Below, piece by piece: positions 39,201 to 54,200 of a stretch of 64,000 nt of DNA (position 1 is the stretch's first letter; each line of letters begins with the position of its first letter). The position numbers were made by a program, and so were the translations under genes. Below the pieces are notes generated by a model. The model was not told where the DNA came from. It saw nothing but the letters and a program-made list of their open reading frames with translations, and made no database searches. This DNA is from Liolophura sinensis. Its lineage: Eukaryota; Mollusca; Polyplacophora; Chitonida; Chitonidae. Where the stretch lies: contig NC_088305.1 of NCBI RefSeq assembly GCF_032854445.1, positions 21,426,955 through 21,490,954 on the forward strand, read 5' to 3'.

Positions 39201-42200
39201 GGCTGTCCTCAGATAGTCCAGCTGCTGGGCAAACACTGACATCAGGCCTGACAGAGAGAAGAAATTAAGACTGATCATAGATTGACTCTATACCACTAAA
39301 AGTTTTACTTCAGTTGAAATCCGAAAAGGTTATATCATAATTCTTGCTGTTGGAAGGGAGTAGTGGTGAAATGGTGAATACGTTTTTCTTTCAATAGCAG
39401 GTATGGGTTCAATCCTGGAATTGGGCAGGAAATTTGTGGATTTCTCACTCCCACTGTTCATGGGATCTTCAGGGTCGCTCATATGGCTGTTCAACAGTTG
39501 CTGAACATTGTTGAAAATCATTTGCTGAAACCACACAAAATATGGTGTGTATATACATGTGTCACACATGGAAAGGTTAGTCAGCAGCTTGCCAAAGGTC
39601 AATGGTTTATCACGGGCACGCCAGTATACTCCACCCATTAAACTGACTGCTTACTGCTATCAACGTCCCTCATGCAGAGAGCAGGGAATGCGCAAACTCT
39701 GACCAAGGCAAGGTTAGTCTGGAACAAGAATATTTTCTTGCTGCTTGTGAGACCAAATGTTATGGGGTTTTACAAGGTTAAACATTGTTGCCTGGATCAT
39801 GTGACTAAATTACGAGTCTTGCCACTGGTAAAAAATTGCACACTTGAAACCAGCTTGTGCTACTTTGAATGAAAGCAGCTTTCAATCTAAAGATTACCAG
39901 GTGGTTTACTCCAGGCAATCCGGTTAGTCCATAAACCTGCCTGACATTGAGTATAAATTGACAAAATCTTTACAAGATAAACAACAATTCATTTAATGTT
40001 ATATTTTCAAAGATGGGTTGACAGAGACCTAAACTGCCACCTTAAGTTTTTTCAGACATGCTTGGTAAGATCATGTTATAAAATCATTTTTAATCTGGAT
40101 TTCTTGCAAAGCCATGGGAGGCACCACGTTAGAGAAATCAGGAACACGATGTTGTGTCACTCTTATCCCACACTTATATGCCTAAAAGGCAAAACAGGGT
40201 TCACGTGATGTCAGCAGAAACAGCAGAGTTCTCAGATTATAGATTTGTTGTGCACGATTGGTTAAATTTGATGACATGGTTTTCTCAATGTGTGCAATTT
40301 TGCTTACTTTGATATCTGTGCTATGTAACATCACAAAAATAAAAAACTATTCTTTTTAAAAATTATGTGTATACTTTATCAATGTATCTATCTGGTATAA
40401 TCGTATCTGTTCCTATAACACATTGAGCACCAATCATGTACAGTCCTATCCTACCTGTTGTGAGGCGACCAGCGTTGTCAAAGAGAAGCCAGCTGCCTGT
40501 TTGGATGGATCCGCTCAAATACTGAGTCATCATGGGAAGGCTCACGTCTTCATTACAGCTAATCATCACTAGATGGCGCCCCATGGCCTGCAAAAGCACA
40601 CACACACACAGATGGAGGAATAAACCCAGGGTAACAATCATATGTGACTAAGTGCTCTATTTGTTTACTTTACCTCAAATACCAGATCAAATGCAGAAGT
40701 CAGCATTCTGTGGCTTGTTTCTGACCATATTAAACAACTGACATCACAGGTTGAAATATAACACCAGTCGCACATGACAGGTAATACCTGTCCAAAAGTC
40801 TCTCCACCCATACACATCTGTCTCGGGGCTACACATCATCCTCCTTTTATGACTAACAAACACAAAACTGTAAATAAAAATGCTACATCAAGTCCTGGCT
40901 ACGAAGTGGTTCGATATCAGCAGTGATTTTCTTCTTACAACAGGTGAACACATCGGGAGTTATCTTACCTTAGCCAGTTCTCCAATGGTCTCAGACTTGC
41001 CGGTGGTTGGGGGTCCCACCAGAGCCCCACAGTGGAAGGACTGCAGTGATGAGGTGAGGGAGAGGAATGCCCGTTCTGTTAGGGGCGTAACCACCAAGCG
41101 TGGCGTAGCTCCCAGGTACTCGTAGTCATATGTATATGGGGAGCCCAGCATGTGGACAAAGCACTGGCTGAAGGAGTAGGTTGAGGATATAGTGGTTTTT
41201 GTCCTGGTCAGCACTGGAGGTTCCTCTGAAGTGAACACAGGGGGAAACATTTGATTTGAAATGCAACAAAAGGTAAAGCAAATGGCAAGTAACTCACAAA
41301 CTTTGTCTCACATGATGTACTTTCATAAGTAGAGTGTACTCAATATAAAAACTCCAGGGGTCAGTTTCATGAAGCTCACTTAGCTAAATTTGCCCTTAAC
41401 TATCATGACAACATATGTTGTAGAGATATAAAGTTCACTTAGCAAAGGGCTACTTATCACTAAGTATGCCTCATCAAACAGGCCCCTGATAAACATCCAT
41501 ATTGAGCTCTTGAACAGTTATTGCCACAGAGGCCCAGAGATAGCAATGGTTTACCTCACCTGTTGTTTTGTTTTAAATGTTTGTACCAAGCCTATAAGGA
41601 TTTACCAGGCTCATATCTTAATTCTTCTACCTTTTGGAACACCTGGTCTTCTCTTTCTTAGCATATATACATGTAACTGTAGGCTTGAAGACTTAATCTC
41701 CTTTTTTTCCCATGATTAGTCACCATATTCATATCTTTATGTTTCAAAAAAAAAAAAAAAACTGGCAGAGAAATGGAATTACTACTATCTGTCTTAAAAA
41801 TCAGAGCAATTTGGGTACAGTAGTACTTAGGCATATAGCACCTAGAAATGGTTGACCAGACATATAAATGACAACAATGCTTGTAGTCGTTTTACGGAAG
41901 TAGTGATTGTAAGTTCGAAAAACAAAAGGCTCATTTTAACTCGATATTTCAGGACATTATTCTGCCATCATCAGGATATGTAATGCTCTACGAAGCCAAT
42001 AATACAATGACTTACAATGACTTAACAGCCTGCTGGTAGCTTACTAGACACATTACTGATTACCCTCCACATTATGGTTCACCGTGCTTATATTGGTTAA
42101 CCAGGCATTTAATGGTTTAATAGACCTAAAACGGTTTATGAGGATTGCACAGTAGTGGTTTATCAGGTATCAAGTGATGTCAACTTCCAAATCACCTTCC

Positions 42201-45200
42201 ACTTTATCTTCACTCAATCGCACACGTCTCCGCGGAGTGGACGGCAAGGGCTTAGTGGGCAAGGGAGATGACTCTGACACTTCGGTCTTGGCACGTAACA
42301 CGGATTTGATGTCAATGTGATACTTCAGGACTTTCAACCAATCAAAGCACTGGAGGCTGACATTGCCACTTTTCCTCAGAGCTGTAACGAAAAGATGATT
42401 GTGAATGACAATTTGTGTGAAATTCTGAAAAAAAGTTCCAGAACTGCTCAAATCCATACTGCATGTTTTGAACCTCGATCCACAATGTCCATGAAAACTA
42501 AAGAGGTAAAACTGAAATTTAGTTAAAAGCACAAAATACTGCTGACATCAGACAAATCGCCTCTAACCCTTGACCAATGAGGTCACGAGTTCAAATCCAG
42601 TTGTAGCTGGCTTGGCCGAAGCCATTTGTATCTTTGTATCCTGGGCTAGAGGCCAGCAGCAGTGGTTTCCTGTGGGCGCTGTGAGGTTAACTGTGTCCAC
42701 GATACACCTCATCAGAGCTAAATACTTCATTTTACCTATAAACGTTTGACATTTTTTTCAAGTAACACATTTTGCTTGATTCTGACCCATCCATTCACCT
42801 TACAGTTTAATTTCCTACGACAAAAAAGGCAAAACACACACTTATGTGTTGGCATCACAAGAGTCATTTTATGCCATTGATGAGCTTGTGAAGGTGCATT
42901 TTCACATGTCAGACTTTAGGTGAAGTGCAATATTCTTATAGCACTAATCCACAAGTTTCTGAATCTCAAGGCAGGACAATCATGGCAAGGTGAATAGCAG
43001 ACAATGTCATCAGGTTTGTTGTTGGTGATGAAAGCCTTTGTTCCATTTCAAACTTTTAAGTCAGACAGCTCTTCAACCATAATGTTGACATAAAAAGCCA
43101 ATAAATAACAAAAAGGAGCATCACATAAATATTTAACTTATGTAACTTACATTCAGAAAGACAACGTATTTCACCTAAATTAAGTTAAGCCTTCTTCAAT
43201 TAACACAACACATAATTCTGATTGATTAATTTGTCATAAGAGCCACGGGTCTCTTTAGAGGTTTGATTAAATCTTTTTCCGAAAAAAAATCCGAAAAAAA
43301 AAAATCTAGAGAGATGAACTAACCCTGAATGATGTCTCTGTTATAGATGCCTTGATTGATGAGATTGGAGACAAGATGTCTAAGTCTCTGTTTCACCTGA
43401 ATGTCTGCACGTCCTCGGGCTTCTTCCTTCATGATATCTGCGTACTGCTCCAGACGTGACTGTAGGTTAGAACTGGTGGCAGAGAAACAGAGATGTAAGG
43501 TGTCCAACACCAACCCAAATGCAAGCCGTTTGTAATTTGACTTTGTTAAAAAGCAATTGTCAAAGTAAATTTTCTAGGGCTTCAAAAATTAACATCACAT
43601 CTCATTAAATTTTCAAAAAAACATGTATACATATATACATAAATAAAACAAAAGTCAAACCATTCTGCAAGTTTTGGAAACAGTTTTATTTATGGAATGC
43701 TTCCAAGCAGTATTTGTATTAATATTTCAATTAATATTGAAATTACTAGTGCAGCTGTTGGTGGCTGAGTGGCCATGATGCATGTATTTCAACTGTGAAT
43801 TATGCGGGTTTTGGGGATTCTCCAAATTTCAGGGTAGTCACACATTTGTTGAGCTATGCAGTATGGTAAAACTGGTTGCCATAGTTTAAGTGAAAAATTC
43901 TTGGGTATAGCTTCAAACAATAATCAAATAAAGAATGAGGAATCAAATAAGGAATGAGGAAACAAATACTGGGTAGGTACATGTAGAAGAGAAGCTATAC
44001 GAGGAGCTATCTGCCTCACCCCAGTTGTTTTAGGTCATCCTTCTCTTCCCTCTCCAGCACTCGTGTCATGCTCCGTTCCCACAGAACCGCCTCGGAAATC
44101 ATCACACACTGCACGGGATAGCGCAGCAGCCAGTGCTGCAGCGTTTCCTCCCCTACCTTCTTCACATCGGCTTCGGTCTGCTCGCCTTTGGGGCGGTTGA
44201 AATGGACAAGTTCTCGCAGAACGTGCACTGGTTGTGGAGCACCATCTGTCGCAGTGTAACAACACAAATATCACAATAAGCATATGGACAACACTAAACT
44301 TAATATAGCGTTGAAGTAATTTCTTAAGTTGCTGTACCCCAAAATGACAGTTTTATACTAAAGGTGTGAAGGCAGTTCCCTTTTCAAGGGTCAAATTTCA
44401 CATTATATAGAAGGTATAACACTGGCTTTCCAGACATCAGGTTTTCTTTTTCAACATGAGCTCTACAGCCCAGTGAGCCCCTAGTAAGTTCTCTCTCCTG
44501 GTGATCCCTGTCAAGTGAGCCCTAAGGTCTGGTGAGCTCTGCCTGGTGAGTTAAAAGGTAAAGTGTGTTCTAGGGCCTGGCTAGCTCTAAAGCCTAAAAG
44601 GGGGCTAAGGCCTGGTGATCTTTAAAGACTGGTGAGCTTTTGGGCCTAGTGAGCTCTATGGCTTGGCAAACTTTAAGGCCTGGTGAGCTCTATAGCTTAA
44701 TAAGCTTTAAGGCCCAACAAGTTTTAAAGTCTAGTGAACTCTATGGCTTGGTGAGCTTTAAGGCCAGGTGAGCTTGTTGGCCTGAAAAGTATCATGTTCT
44801 CTCACCTTCCAGTCTGGCCTGTACAGTGGCCTGCAGTTTCTCGGCCAGGGAGTTTCTCATGCCCTTCTCCAGGCAGGACAGCCATTTTGTCGCCAGGGGG
44901 TAGGCTTCCAGGTGGCTGCTCAGCTCTAGCTTCTCCCCTAGTTTACCGCTGATGGCTGTACACATAAGCTTATCAGCTGCAACAGTATTACAGGACATTT
45001 GTGAGACAAAGAATATAAAACATACATAATGTATATAATAACCAGTTTTATCAAGTTTGGCAACAAAATACGTTTTTTTGTACATGTATGAGAATTTGAA
45101 AAGTTGTATTAATCTGGTGTAAACCAGTAACACCTCAATATCACAAAACCCATCAACTGACTTTTCATAATCCCTGCATTACCTTACAATATCACAATGA

Positions 45201-48200
45201 TGAGGTCACCTCGAAAACAATAATTACGAGAAACTGCACAAGGCAATTTTTCAAACCCCTAGTTACCACACAAATTAAACCAATTCAAAGCCAAAAGAAT
45301 TTTATTTAATTTAATTTTAATTATAATTTTATTAAAAATGCTGAATCAATGTCCTTGTTATTAAGTTGCATCTACAGCTTAATATTAGATATATGTTTTA
45401 ACAACTTCTTCAATTTGGTACAGTGGAACTGCCAAATTAAGAAGTTGTAAATGATCCTGGCATGTTTGTGATGAGGATGGAGGTACCTGTCACTCAAGAC
45501 CAGTTATGTCAGACCAGCTAGACTCACCATGTAAGGCATAATCCAGGGTGGAGTTGACAGATCCCAGGCTTGGTGGCAGGGAGAAGTGGAGCCCACTGAT
45601 CCCAGGGAAACACTTTGTGACGGCTGGCAGGAGGGCCTGTGGGTTACGGGAGACACCCAGGGCCTCAACCAGCTCCCAGTTACTGAGGAAGAAGAGGCGA
45701 GGGAATTGATGGCGCGCAGCGTCCAGCAAGCCATCTAGGTGCTTCAGAATCTCCTCCTGTCAACAACAAAAGCATCAAGTCAACGTCAGACAACAGCAGC
45801 AGTAAGTGATCAATAGTTCAAAGCTGCGTTGTGTTTATGAAACACAAACTGTGCAGCCCCCCTGTTTGTACAAAGTACATGCACACTGCATATGTAAGAG
45901 CACAAACAACATAATATCACAGTCAAGGTAATTGCCTTTTCATGAAAACAGCAAATGTTTGTACCCAATCTGGAATACTTTACCATTTTTCAAATGATTC
46001 ATTTTTCTTCACTCTGAGTATTTATCCATCTTACAGGGACACCTAAAGAGTTTCTTTTAAAGTTTTTGATCAATTTCTTATCAAAATAAGTTGGCTGTTG
46101 GCATTAAAAGTTATATTTTAAGACCTATGGCATTATAATGTGCTTCTTAGAATGTATTTCTCAATACCAAAGTTTGGTGAAATACATTGTTGTATTTTTT
46201 TCTTAATTTTTTTTTTTTTACAGGCTTAAAAAGAAACTTAAAAAATTAAAATACATTTTACAGGGGTAAACACACCTTTAAAAATTAAAATAAAATAAAA
46301 ATGACCTGTGTACTAATGAGTCCCGTCAGCAGCTTCCTCAGGTTGTCGCCCTGCAGCAGCCGGTAACCTTTCTCTCCCCGTTTATGGTTGATCAAACTCA
46401 CACACTTGGGGTCAGTCGCAGAGATTCTCATGTAATCCTGAAACGTCACAGTAAGCAGTGTAGAACATTTTATGTAATTATATATACTTCAAAAAAAAAA
46501 AAGGGTTGGGGTCATTCTACAAAAATGAGTTACAACTATTATTACTTATTTTCATTACAAATCACAAAAATGTATAAAACAAGCATCCTGGCAAAACAAG
46601 AACAAAAATGCCACAATTTTGTTGAAAACAGAAATCAGTCCAAAACTCAAACCAGGTTAGTAACTTATCCTGATGAAGACAAATACTAGGCTTCAATTTG
46701 GAATGGGGGCCTCCGTGGCTCAGTTGGTTAGCATGCCAGCACAGCATAATGACCCAGGAGTCTCTCCCCAATGCTGTTGCTGTGAGTTCAAGTCTACCTC
46801 ATGCTGGCTTCCTCTCCGGCCATACGTCGGAAGGTCTGCAGCAACCTGCGGATGGTTGTGGGTTTCCCCTGGGCTCTGCCCGGTTTCCACCCACCAAAAT
46901 GCTGACCGCCGTCGTATAGGTGAAATATTCATGAGTACGGCGTAAAACACCAATCAAATAAATAAATAAATCAATTTGGAATAACTTGTAAGCAAGGAAA
47001 ACCAGCCTTGTCTTTTCCCATCCATGACTACTGTACTGTCATTCTTCAACCTTTTCGCATGTTTGCAAAGTGTTTATTCATGCATATTCTGAAGGCAGTA
47101 TTTTGTGTACTACACTGATAAAATTATACTTTTTGTGAAGCCCTAAACTTGGCCAGTCCAGTCCAGTCAACGCAGTTGTGTCTCCAAAATTTAAATATAA
47201 CTGCGCACAAGTTGCAATGGAAGTTGGGTATTAGATCAAATTTATCTGAATTCATTTTTGGCATGTACAGTACATATGAGTGTTTCAACAGTACGAATAT
47301 GTGAAAATGTACAACTTGACTCCTGAATGTGGGGCTATGTGAAGAAAACAATACAACATACAGGAATTCATGAGAAAAAGGTCAAACTGTCAAAAAGAAA
47401 AACAAAAAATAGAGGACCTACCTTGAACTTCCTATTAACATTTTCAAACTTGAGGCTCATGTCAGCAAACTTCTTGTACATTCCAGGCATTTCAAACACC
47501 TTCAGCAAGTACAACCACTACAAAAAGAAAATGAAAATAAAACTTAATCTGAATAAGAACTCAGCTATGTTCAAGCACATTTACTGATCAAATGCTTGGG
47601 ATAAAAAAATGTTGCTTTTAGCATAATTTAAGCCATATCTTGATTGTATCCTTGAAACAGGCCTGTCTGAATGGTGGCATAATTATGTGCTGCCTCACTA
47701 GAATGTCATTTTGATGACCCGAAAACGATTATAATACCCCACCCAGTCATACACAGGAGACTGATAGTTAGCTGAGCATTACTTGATCTTAAACTAAAGC
47801 GCCATTTTGGAGACACCTGGCACAACACTACACCTTGTCACAATAAACTGATAACAGGCTGACCACTACACAGCTTGTTACCGAATGCTAAACATCAAAC
47901 TAAATTTGGCGATCTTGTTAAAGTCTTTGGTATGACCAGAGTCGGGTCTGCACCCTCGATCTCACATTTGGAACATCTCTTACCGGTTGTTCACATGATC
48001 TAAAATGGCTATTTATTTATTTGATTGTAGCCTAAGCTAGCTCTCTACAGTTTATACCTATAGTTTCTTTAATGGTTTTCACGTATCTATCATTTGCCCC
48101 GTTACATGTGTGACATACATGCTCTACTCCCAGTGAAGTGACACTGTAGAGGAATGCTCAGCATCACTGAAATAAGGTAATGTGTCCCATTTTAGACTTT

Positions 48201-51200
48201 AGAAAATATATCATTACACCCATTTTAGACTTCAGAAAGTATACCATTACATCCATTTTAGACTTCAGAAAGTATACTATTACACCCATTTTAGACTTCA
48301 GAAAGTATACCATTACACCCATTTTAGACTTCAGAAAGTATACCATTACATCCATTTTAGACTTCAGAAAGTATACCATTACACCCATTTTAGACTTCAG
48401 AAAGTATACCATTACACCCATTTTAGACTTCAGAAAGTATACCATTACATCCATTTTAGACTTCAGAAAGTATACTATTACATCCATTTTAGACTTCAGA
48501 AAGTATACTATTACACCCATTTTAGACTTCAGAAAGTATACCATTACACCCATTTTAGACTTCAGAAAGTATACCATTACACTGGGATAACGGCATTTTG
48601 CCCTCATGCTCGACAAAATAGCAGTTTGGTGATGCTCAGTTTTTATTTAACTTTATCCCTTCTCACAAATTTTTTTTTTAAATTTTCAAATTCTAACAAA
48701 CTTCAGCGTGTTAGAAGTGAAGTAAAAAACTACACATATATCTGAGTGATATACATGTATTGCAGTAGAGTTGTGTATAGTTTATAGCACAGAAACAAAG
48801 CCATTTTACATGTTGCTTAGACCAAAAAACATATTTTGATATCCTAAATTTTATTATTCCAAATTACTTTCAAAAAAACAACCATACATCTTCATAATTT
48901 TTTTAAAAAAATCTGAGAGTCACAAGTTAAATGTAGTGAGCAACCTTTCATACTTCAGAATTGTACAGTTGGTGATCAGTTGTGTAAGTGAAGGAAAATG
49001 GAGTGGTAAACCAATGTCTATTACCTCTGGCAACTTACTGATGAATTTTTCCATATCTAACATACACATCTGTGCCGCCATCTCATATGTGAAATATTCT
49101 TGAGTACGACGTAAAATAAAAATGAAAACAATAAATACAGATCTAAATATGAGGACTTATTGTGATCCTCACTGAACGCAAGCCTGCACAAATGGCATGC
49201 CTGATTGTCATCGGCTGCCTATTTTCAGGAAGGCCCTACAAGCAATGACAGTGGGGGGGAATATATGCATTCGCTATCCCGCACTTTTACTTGTTCTTGC
49301 AATTAAGAGTCAAACATCTCTAGCCACTCCACTGCAGCCCGCTCCACAAAATATATATTGATAAGTTCTATATACCTATGACACATCAGGTCAAAGTTGA
49401 AACAGATTAACAAACTGTGACTGCTCAATACATTTCTTTCAGAGACTTAAATATTGTAAAAACAACATGCTCCACAAAATAAAGAAGAACTATTCCACTT
49501 TGCAGAACAAAAGAGTCGACCAAATATAGAATAAAATTTGGACCGCCTATGGGAGAGTTACTTTTTATTCTTTGCCACTGTCCACATCTTTATTGTTACT
49601 TATTACATTTATAAAAAAAACAACAGCACAAAGGCTTTTAAATGCTTTATATTATGGTGGCTGAGAGCGGACATTTAAGCCACGACCTTAGCACTCCCCC
49701 AAAACACACGGACCTGCGCCTGTGCCAAACAGAACGTGGAACATCAGAAGGACATGGATCCACTTTCTCTGTGTATTCCAGGCTCTCTGCAAGAAGGTCG
49801 CAAAAGGCATGTTTCACACTTTCCACAGGTTGCGAAAGTGAGGTCAAAACTGGACAGTATGAGCCACCATATTATATGCCACGGGCACATGGCAATTAAC
49901 ATTTCACCTACCTTCTGCTGAGCAGAGAGCCACAAGTCTGTGATCTCCTGGATCTGATGCAGAGCCTTGGACCAGAATGTCACTTCCTGTTCCATACCAG
50001 CCAGGTGGGGAGAGTTCAGCATGGCATGCACACTTATCTGGCTGTCCTGTGAAAGTGATGAGCAAGATTGTAGGTCAGACTTTTCTTTATTTCTACATAA
50101 TTTAATTAACTATTTTACTCACAAACTTTCTTTACTTGCACAATTGTGGTCAGTTTTATGGTTAGGAGGAAACCTGGGGTCAACCACCAACCTTTGAAAA
50201 ATTACTGACAAAGTTTTCCCAAATTTCCAGGAGCAATATCACATGTGTGACCTATATACACACCATACTGGTGGAAGACAATTAGTGATCTTCAACAATT
50301 ATTAAGATTGCACAAATGGCCACATGGGTGTCACCGACTGCTTATATATGTTGTCACCTAGGCCCCTAAAAAAAGTAAGAGCAAGGGTATCCACAAAAAC
50401 CATGTCCAAGAATGGAATTGAACCCAGACCTTGTGCTTCTGTACAAGCATCTTTACCCACAACTCACTCCCATGTTTCTACATTCATTAAGATATGTGCA
50501 GTAATAACACAACAAATCTCAATTACAGTACCAATGTTTAGTTTTCCCTCAAAAAGTGTAACACACCAAAACAATACGTTGCCAACTTACTTAAGTCATC
50601 AAAGCTTGATCAATTTTAATAATCACGCAGAATCTGTACAGTTTGGTTAAACACTAACAAACGTTGACAACAAACCTCTAGCTCATACTGTAATTGCTCA
50701 ACTTCCACAAGAATGTAAAGGTCTCCACTCTTGACGTCCAGAAACTTAAAACTGCCTTTCAGGCTAGCCGCTCTTTCCTTACGGAATTTCTCCAGCTTAC
50801 TACGGCGCTGTAGGCTTTGACGTCTCTTTTCTTCATAGTCTAAATGAGAAAAATAGCACATTACCGTAAGACATATAACAACAGCACCTTATATAAACTC
50901 TAATTGTGTATTAAAAAATTGCTGCACTAGATTTTTACAAAACATGTCCCCCCAACCTCTACCACATCCTGTTCCTTACTGTAGTTACTGTAAGTTGCCA
51001 GAGGAGATGACAGGAGAGTGATCAGCCAACAGCTGTAGAGTAATCTCCAGTGGCGGTCTGGCTGCTGGCACTCACCACGTGGGGTAAACTCCCCAGGCAT
51101 GCACGAAGAGAAGGGTGATTATATAGCCACTAATCCATCTAGATCCTCATTAAAACGTTGTTTGTTGCGTGTAACAAGCCAGTGTTCTCAAGGTTGGGTC

Positions 51201-54200
51201 AGTCGGCTGGTCGTCGAAAAAAAAACATTTTTTTTTTTGGACACATAAAAATAACTTGCGGAAAATGATCTAAAATTCCCTGTCGGATGCTAAACCCCAC
51301 CGCATGGGGGTCAACTACAGTACTTGATAGAGAGGCTTACAGATTTCCCAACCAGTCACACCTTTGTTTTTATTCATGAATTAAAGTTAATAAAGTATCA
51401 AGTGAAAACTGCAACAAACCTTTATATTCCAAACATGTCCATGCTATACAGGTTACCTGATGTATTACTTCTCAGGTTGACAGGCTAAATTTGCGGGCTA
51501 CACATGCTGGCCTCAGTTAAAAAGGTGAATGCTTAATTGTTCAGTTTACGTGGAGTTCGCCCAATGATAGCATTATCCTGGGTATGGTATTGCCCGTTCA
51601 GAGCTCCATACATAAATTTAACAAATCGGCAAACAAAGGCACTACAGCAATACAGGTCTGACTGGTAAGAAGTATCAGTCATCAAGCTCTCCTAAAATAA
51701 CAGTGGAGTTTGGCACGTCTCACGCATGTGTTATTTCGCTACAATCCAAACTCTATTCTCATTTCAGAAGAATTCTATTTTCCCGCCTTAACAAATCAGG
51801 TACCTTCAGTTCAACACAGAATACACATTTCGACAAAGTTTGCAAAACTAGATATACCATGTGTTCTAACCTTGTTCTCGCATCGCTGTGACAGCCAATT
51901 GCCAACTAAGCACTGAACTGAGCACTCCAGACTGAGAACACTAAACTAGTCACATGTGCGTAAATGTCTACAGGTAACTGATAGCTTACTGATTTCAACA
52001 CTGACCAATTAGATGTATTTACTTTCAATGACCTGCCCCTTTGAACGTGAAATCTCCCACCAAATCCAGACTAGCAGACGGAGGTCCATTAATTTACATA
52101 CAACAACGTGCCCAGTGAAATGCATGAACAGTAATTTCCACAAGTCCGCTTTGAACTTTGCTACTAAACCATTTCAGTACAGCCATGTCGCAAACTGTAT
52201 CACTTAAAAAAGGCTTAACTTCAGGTGAAATATTACATAGCATGTGACAGCCACAAGATTTTTAACTTTGGACAGGGAAAACAAAATTTTCCCACCATAA
52301 ATGAAGGTTGATGACATCATACAAACCTTTATCATTATAAATGCTGTCAGGAATATGTTTGGCCAGTTTGAACTCGCGCTCCTTCCAGAACTTGGCCAGC
52401 TGTGTGATCTGAATTTCCAGGTCGTACTCGGCGAGTGCATTCTGACACACCTGGTCTATAAACTGCTCATGCTCATCCAGCTTGTAGTCCAGCAGTTCAC
52501 TCAGGAGCAGCTCTCTCTTAGGGTCATACACATCCCCAATACCCACGAATATCGCTTTCCAATGACGCTCCTGTAAAGATTGAGAGACTCTTTTTGTTTG
52601 TCTTTTTTTTTTAATGCTATGCTAAAGAATTTTTCACATACTGTAATTCCTCAACCTTTTCGCATATGAAAGAGCAACTTTAAGTGCAATTTATGCACAC
52701 TTTTAATTTGATTTTGGAGACAAAACAACATTGTCTGGATTGGCGACTTTCAGGGCTACACAGAATCATGCCTTCAGAATATACTTAAATGAACATCTTG
52801 CAAACATGCGAAAAGGTTGAAGAATTACAGTATGCGATGATGGTTAGCTTTTCTGTGTGTGAGGGGTAAACCAGCAACCTTTGGGCAAGTTACTGACAAA
52901 CTTTTCCTTGTGTGATACCCACACCATATTGGTGGAAGACACATGGTATTCAATATGTGTAAGGCTGCACTAATGACCACATGTGCATCCCTGACTGCTT
53001 ACTGTCACCAAGGCACATAAATAGTGAGCAGAATAATAAATGCAATACATGGATCAGACACACCTGGGCCCACCTGTACGAAGCCCACTTAACATTTCGA
53101 ACATAACCAGCCATGGTGACATAAAATCTACAGGTGAAGATCTGTACGTCCATCATGGAAAAGTTCATCAGTTACTTTCTAAAGTCAGCTGTTTTTTCCA
53201 GGCATTTCAATTTCCTCTATCTATGAAGCAGCCGTTCCTTAAAATGAAGAATCCTTGAGTGGAATTTAATACAAATCCATCAATCTATATTCTTTATCCA
53301 GTCAAATTGGGGGAGCTCTGGCCATCCTCGTATTTGAAGTGAAATATTCTTGAGTACAGAGTACAACAACTATCAAATAAATAAGTAAATAAATCAACAC
53401 AGCGAGCTACCAAGACGCCACTTTAGCAGTTTATCTTCGAGCCTGTTGGAAGCATGACAACAAATTTTACCTTAAGAGACTCGTGGTGAAGTTTGTGCAG
53501 CAAAGGTAGCTTAGCCTTGAAGTCCTGTAAAGACCTGAACCAGTGAGCCAGCACAGCATCCTCTGAGGGCAGATGGGCTTTGAGCTGGCCTGCTGCCGTC
53601 TGCCATTCCACCATCTTCTCCAGAGCCTTTCTTGTGTTAAACTGAAAGGGAAACCAAGTGTTAAGTCGCCCTCAGCTAAGTGCAGTTTAAATCTTTACAA
53701 CATATGTTGTCATGGTAGTTATGGGCTTACTTACCTAAGTGAGCTTCATGAAACCAACCCCAAGTACTTTAAAGGGATGCAATTATCGACACTGATTGGC
53801 TGACACTGAACAGCAGAGAAAGGATTATCAGATTAGGCCAGGCATAGCCTGGACCCTAAGGTACCCTCTACCTTTTATTCTTCTAATTTTTGGGAATGAT
53901 ATAAATAGTGCTGAAAGCAGAATATTACATTTCCTTACCAGCCTTTTGGAAAAGTAAAGATATGAGCATATTGTTCATTAGATGGTCTAACCACGTGAGA
54001 AAAAAGAAACTCAATATTCCTGCTACAATTACATGTATATTGGCTAAAATGAGCAGGCCACGTGTCCCAAAATTACAAGAAATAGGGTAGGTGGGAAAAT
54101 GGTAACTATCACAAAACTAGAAGCACAAGTGAAAATTTATCAAAAAAAGTACAAATTCAAATGTCCTGGAATGGTGTTTATATGATTTGTGCCTGCATTC

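Noticed and set aside
48164-48616. 150- and 136-codon repeat frames on opposite strands
   Set aside because: Both come from the uniform 33-bp array, an expected artefact of an 11-codon unit.
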